NCBI RefSeq assembly: GCF_964275005.1
Contig: NC_092686.1
Location: 15,629,696 to 15,693,695 of the forward strand
DNA length: 64,000 nt
Direction of reading: 5' to 3'
Source: Diadema setosum
Lineage: Eukaryota; Echinodermata; Echinoidea; Diadematoida; Diadematidae
Part shown: in pieces, positions 60,164 to 64,000 of the stretch
How the letters are laid out: each line of letters starts with the position of its first letter
How positions within the stretch are numbered: the first letter of the stretch is position 1
Position numbers and translations under genes: made by a program
Notes under the pieces: generated by a model
Told to the model about the DNA's origin: nothing
Databases searched by the model: none
The model's input: only the letters and a program-made list of their open reading frames with translations

Positions 60164-61322
60164 CACACACCCACACACACATTCATACCTTTACACACAT
60201 AAACACGCACATTAAGCATCATTGAAAACACAGCACGTTGTACTCTGTACGTTTAAGACACCAGTTTCAAAATAATACACGTGATTGCTGTACATGGTTT
60301 AACTTGGAATAAATTTAATTGCTCATTAAATATACGCATTCATTTTTACATTACATCGTATGTAATGCGAAAGGAAACCATATTCGACAACACAGACATT
60401 GTATTATTCACTATTTGTACACATCAACTTTCCACGATACAAAACCATATCATTATACTCTTCGGGAATACATTTCTAAACCTTTAAAACATGATTCCGC
60501 TAATGATATTGCCATGTTTCCGGGTCGTTCCATGTGGCTATGGGAAAAGTCGTTTGAAAATGATTGAGAAGTTAAGGAAAAAGACAGAAATAACCTCGGA
60601 TAAAATGGAGATCCTTTCAAAGACAAAGCAAAAAACCAACAACAACTGAGACACACCAGCAGTCTCGATGTGACTTCCATTCAGGAATATTTTAGTGCTA
60701 TACGATCTTGTCCACAGTCCCACTTCACACTGAGTTTATGATTCGATGTACGAAACGCTCTGAGCCGTTCCGTGTTCTACTCCAGAGATACCATCGATTA
60801 TGAATGGAGAACTGGCTATCGATCTAGATCTTTCATGTTCGTCACGCTATATCATGTGCACATTGAGAACACGATCAAGACTAACACTAGAATATCGATG
60901 GTTCCGCTTTTGAGTGTCGACAAGTGAACGGATTAGAAACAAAAAACAACAAGTCCATCTCTATCTTTTGAAAAAATAATCTTCTAACCAAGCTATAGTT
61001 TCCGTGTGCAAATACTGACATACACATTCAATCCTGGCTTGCGGGTTATCAATATTTACAATAGTTTACTTTATATCAATAAATATATCTCAGCATTGAA
61101 AAAAAAATCTTCAATATCTTGCGTCCAATATGAAGAGGAGGTATAAATATTGATTATCATTACATAATGACTAACAAAAAAAAAAATGCTAGTGAAATAT
61201 TCTGACAAGCAATGTCTTCAGTTTCAAGCCACAGCATTCCTATGATGCTCATATTTTTCTATCTTCCACCAATATCCTGAGAGTATTTTTGGCCATAATT
61301 TTTTGGGAAAAAATGTAACAGC
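59549..61322. other. Intergenic with a (CA)n tract
   Basis: (CA)n at about 60,105-60,181. No supported gene. Confidence 0.65.
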
Positions 61323-62073
61323 TTAACCCTAAAAAGTGGGGGGGGGGGCCTAAAAGGCCCCCCCCCCCTCGACATTTCGCGCGATTACTCTGCAACCAGC
61401 AATGCTCTCGCCGCGATGCTCTATGACTTTTTTCTTTCGAGTTTCCCGCACATTTTGACACCAAATTTGTGACGCCCGGGGGTACGGTTCTGAAGTTACA
61501 TAACTTTTTGTACATGCACGTGAGGTCGAAAATGGCTCAAAAATGTGATTTTGTGTACAAAGTCAATGCAAATTGAGTTTTTTTCACATGGCTCATATAA
61601 ATATGCTAATTTTTACTCTCAATGGCTAAAATTAATTTGTTTTAGGAGTATTATGCTTCAAAAAGTGTCTGCCACAAATTTTGTTAAAAAAAACAACAAA
61701 AACAAAAGGTCGAAAAAACAGAGAAATACATAAGAAATTCATAAAACAATAAAATAGATAAGAAATTAATTTTGATACCGAATTTTTTTTCAAGTACATT
61801 TGCTAAGAATGCCACTAAGAATAATTAGACCAAAAATGAGCACTTTTGGAGCTTTATTTACTGATTTAGATCAAAGAGTCTGATTTCTCGCATAAATTAG
61901 CATAATTAATCAAAATAAAATAAAAGAAGACTATTTTGTAAAATATGAATATACGATCTTGTAGATTACATCGCACACTACCATTGTGCAAATTTTCGCG
62001 GCGATCGCGCGATCGCCCCCCCCCCCCCCCAGTCTTTCGAGCTACCAAAATAGCCCAGTCTTTTTAGGGTTAA
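61323..62073. mobile_element. Second TTAA-flanked piggyBac-like MITE, 743 bp
   Basis: TTAA at 61323-61326 and 62070-62073. The left end CCCTAAAAAG and right end CTTTTTAGGG are inverted copies followed by G and C runs. The right end shares CAAAATAG with the element at 5.2 kb, so they are one family with different interiors. No transposase frame. Confidence 0.75.
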
Positions 62074-62398
62074 AGCAGGATTAGATATCCAAGTGGAATT
62101 TCAGACGGCATAGTTCAGTCGTTTCACTACTATGTAAATCATATTTCTTTTTGAAGTTAAAAACAGTGTAGACATTGGCACAGAATAAAATTATGATCCA
62201 ACGAGGATCCATGTATAGTTTTCATGACGAAAATCATTCCAAGAGAATTTTTAAGCAGCCCAAAATGCCATTAAGTGGTCAATTCTTGCCTTCTTTTGTC
62301 GGACCACTTATTGGTGTTCGAGAGCACCATTAGTGATTTGATATTATCAAAGTGTATTCACAGAGCAAGAATGAAAACCAAAATCTCGTTCTTCAAGA

Positions 62399-62570
62399 TG
62401 CAGTGGCGGATCCAGAGGGGGCGCAACCGGCGCACGCCCCCCTTTATTTGTCGTTAAAACCAAAAGAAATAAAAAGAAAAAAAAATGAAATGACATCCGG
62501 AAGTGGCACCAGAAATATTAATTGCGCCCCCCCCCCCCCTTTACAGAATTCCTGGATCCGCCCCTGTGAT
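62399..62570. mobile_element. Short TIR element with CAGTGGCGGATCCAG ends, 172 bp
   Basis: The left end CAGTGGCGGATCCAG and right end CTGGATCCGCCCCTG are inverted with one mismatch, with GGGGGCGC / GCGCCCCC inside. Non-autonomous. Confidence 0.75.
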
Positions 62571-63770
62571 GTATGTATGATGTACAATTATGTATTATTT
62601 TACATAAATGACAGGGCGAATGAAGTGAATGAAGGGGTTTTGCCATTTTTTTTTCTTTTTGTGGGCGTGTTTCATGAAAACTCATTCAACACGTGTTATA
62701 TCAAGGAGGTACTAGGCGAGCTCGCCTAGTAGGCCTACCTCCTTGGTTATATTAATATCATCCTTCCATTTCAGTGGAGCACCTCACATTGATTGAGGGA
62801 GAGAAGTGGGGTGACTATGTTACTGCATTAAGTACATACAAAAATAAAAAACGTGCATATTGAACAGCCGAGTAACAACATTATGACATGAAAACTCTGC
62901 TGATCTCTCACTGTGTGAAAGCTAGAAAATCTGGCACATGTCATCCAAAACGACAAAAACAGGCGTCTCGCTGAGATCCTCCATCAAAGACTTTTTCTTT
63001 TCCATATTCGAAACAAATAAACTCTAACTGTAATTCATTTGGCACCTCTTCTGAGTTTCTAATAGGAATGGATGAATCAAAGCGTACTCTGAGCAAACCT
63101 TGCACATATAAGTGCGTGTGTTAGTCTATTGTTACCTATGTGCACTCTTTCGTTGTAGGCCTAGATGGTCAAGAAATCGATCGTATTTGACCAACGAAAA
63201 TATCTTCATACAGTACATGCTCAACGATGCGTTTTAAACTATAAGATTCAGAATACAACGGCAGTGACGGCTGGCTGATTAAGGATCATTGTTTAACTTT
63301 GAGCTTCCTCGCAAAGAACCGTACATTGAAACAAAACCGAATTCAACTCAGAAAGCATCATTATCCTTATCAGTTATACTGGCGACGGAAATATCTGCGT
63401 CTCCTCATAAGACAACATATCCTCACATGCTTTACAACCGAAGACATATCTCTGGACTTTGGCAAGCAAAGAGAGCACGGGATCAATTATCCAATACCGA
63501 TTCCAGAATGAATACATTCAATCACTTAACGCTACAGCTACAAATACTCATTTCACACATTCTGTACAGTCTATCTACACAAAGCGGCGATTTTCACGAC
63601 GGCGGTTCCCCTCTGTTTTCTGATGTCGATGATGTTGATGATGGTGATGGTGAGGATGATTATGGTGGCAACAATATCACGCGAAGTCTTGCCTTCGTCG
63701 CATTCTTTTCACATTGTGATCCATCACCGGGTGGGATGTGCCGCTTATGTTTGTTCATCTATACTCATTG
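62571..63770. other. Intergenic, nothing convincing
   Basis: A 164-codon open frame at 63,289-63,783 spans a GATGATG microsatellite and shows no domain or codon pattern I trust. Confidence 0.55.
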
Positions 63771-63775
63771 TCAGT

Positions 63776-64000
63776 ATAAATAGGAATGAGAAGGCATGGT
63801 CGAGCCTTCGTCCACAATGCCACAGGCAAAGTTTGACAGAAATGTCTTCTCGAAGTCCAGGTTAGCAGCGCCCTCAACGTTTGATCTACAATGACATTCA
63901 CGCCAGGGCCCCTACCATATTTGTCGCAGGAGAGGATAGCGATAAACTGCAGGGCACGGGCACGTGCGTCGGCGTGCCCGGATAGAGCGGATTGCAGATA
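63776..64000 (-). CDS. Possible partial exon at window edge
   Basis: The minus strand is open from the edge for about 70 codons, starting SALSGHADARARALQF and IAILSCDKYGRGPGV, in GC-richer DNA than its surroundings. No family recognised and no clear donor (candidates GTAGGG near 63,915 and GTGAAT near 63,901). Could be chance. Confidence 0.25.

Noticed and set aside
63289-63783. 164-codon open frame
   Set aside because: Spans a GATGATG microsatellite, no domain, no splice context; likely chance.
1-64000. CRISPR array, bacterial operon or prophage-like content
   Set aside because: The window is clearly eukaryotic: spliced genes, SINEs, LINEs and microsatellites; the exact repeats seen are microsatellites or tandem duplications.

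Overview
The window looks like animal nuclear DNA from a marine deuterostome, most likely an echinoderm. It is AT-rich and full of introns, with abundant microsatellites, tRNA-derived SINEs, non-LTR retrotransposon pieces and many short elements with inverted ends. The species is an inference. The gene type (a leucine-rich-repeat GPCR of the GRL101/relaxin-receptor kind with a very large mosaic ectodomain) and the repeat families fit echinoderms best; hemichordate or amphioxus cannot be excluded.

About 2.46-35.2 kb on the plus strand is one large gene. I could follow 35 coding exons whose splice phases all agree, about 6.4 kb of coding sequence or roughly 2,140 residues, with the 5' end outside the window or unrecognised. 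Domains in order: two F5/8 type C (discoidin) domains, a C-type lectin-like domain, a calcium-binding EGF, a second weaker lectin-like region, three CUB domains, another C-type lectin domain, seven LDL-receptor class A repeats, an LRR N-cap and LRR exons, a seven-transmembrane LGR-type core, and a cytoplasmic tail of about 145 residues that I do not recognise. Ectodomain modules are bounded by phase 1 introns and LRR exons by phase 2 introns. The likely job is a cell-surface sensor: the ectodomain modules would bind carbohydrate, protein or phospholipid ligands and the 7TM core would signal through G proteins.

From 32.5 to 48.9 kb there is a diverged segmental duplication. Copy A (32.5-37.4 kb) carries the two exons coding the receptor tail. 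Copy B (41.0-48.9 kb) carries a second version of the same two exons, with the same phases, splice sites and open frame. The protein is well conserved while introns and flanks have drifted, which points to two alternative C-terminal tails or a remnant of a second receptor gene. Both copies start in the same degenerate LINE. An orphan half-CUB exon lies between them at 39.0 kb.

From 48.9 to 64 kb I find no convincing gene. The region holds MITE-like inverted-repeat elements (49.7, 55.8, 58.2, 58.9, 61.3 and 62.4 kb), microsatellites, two clusters of promoter-type motifs (53.3 kb and 54.5-55.2 kb) and a possible partial exon on the minus strand at the right edge. Other mobile DNA sits in introns of the receptor gene: a TTAA-flanked piggyBac-like MITE at 5.2 kb, a foldback that overlaps an exon's splice donor at 10.9 kb, a composite palindromic SINE insertion at 12.5 kb, and inverted-end elements at 21.3 and 29.8 kb.
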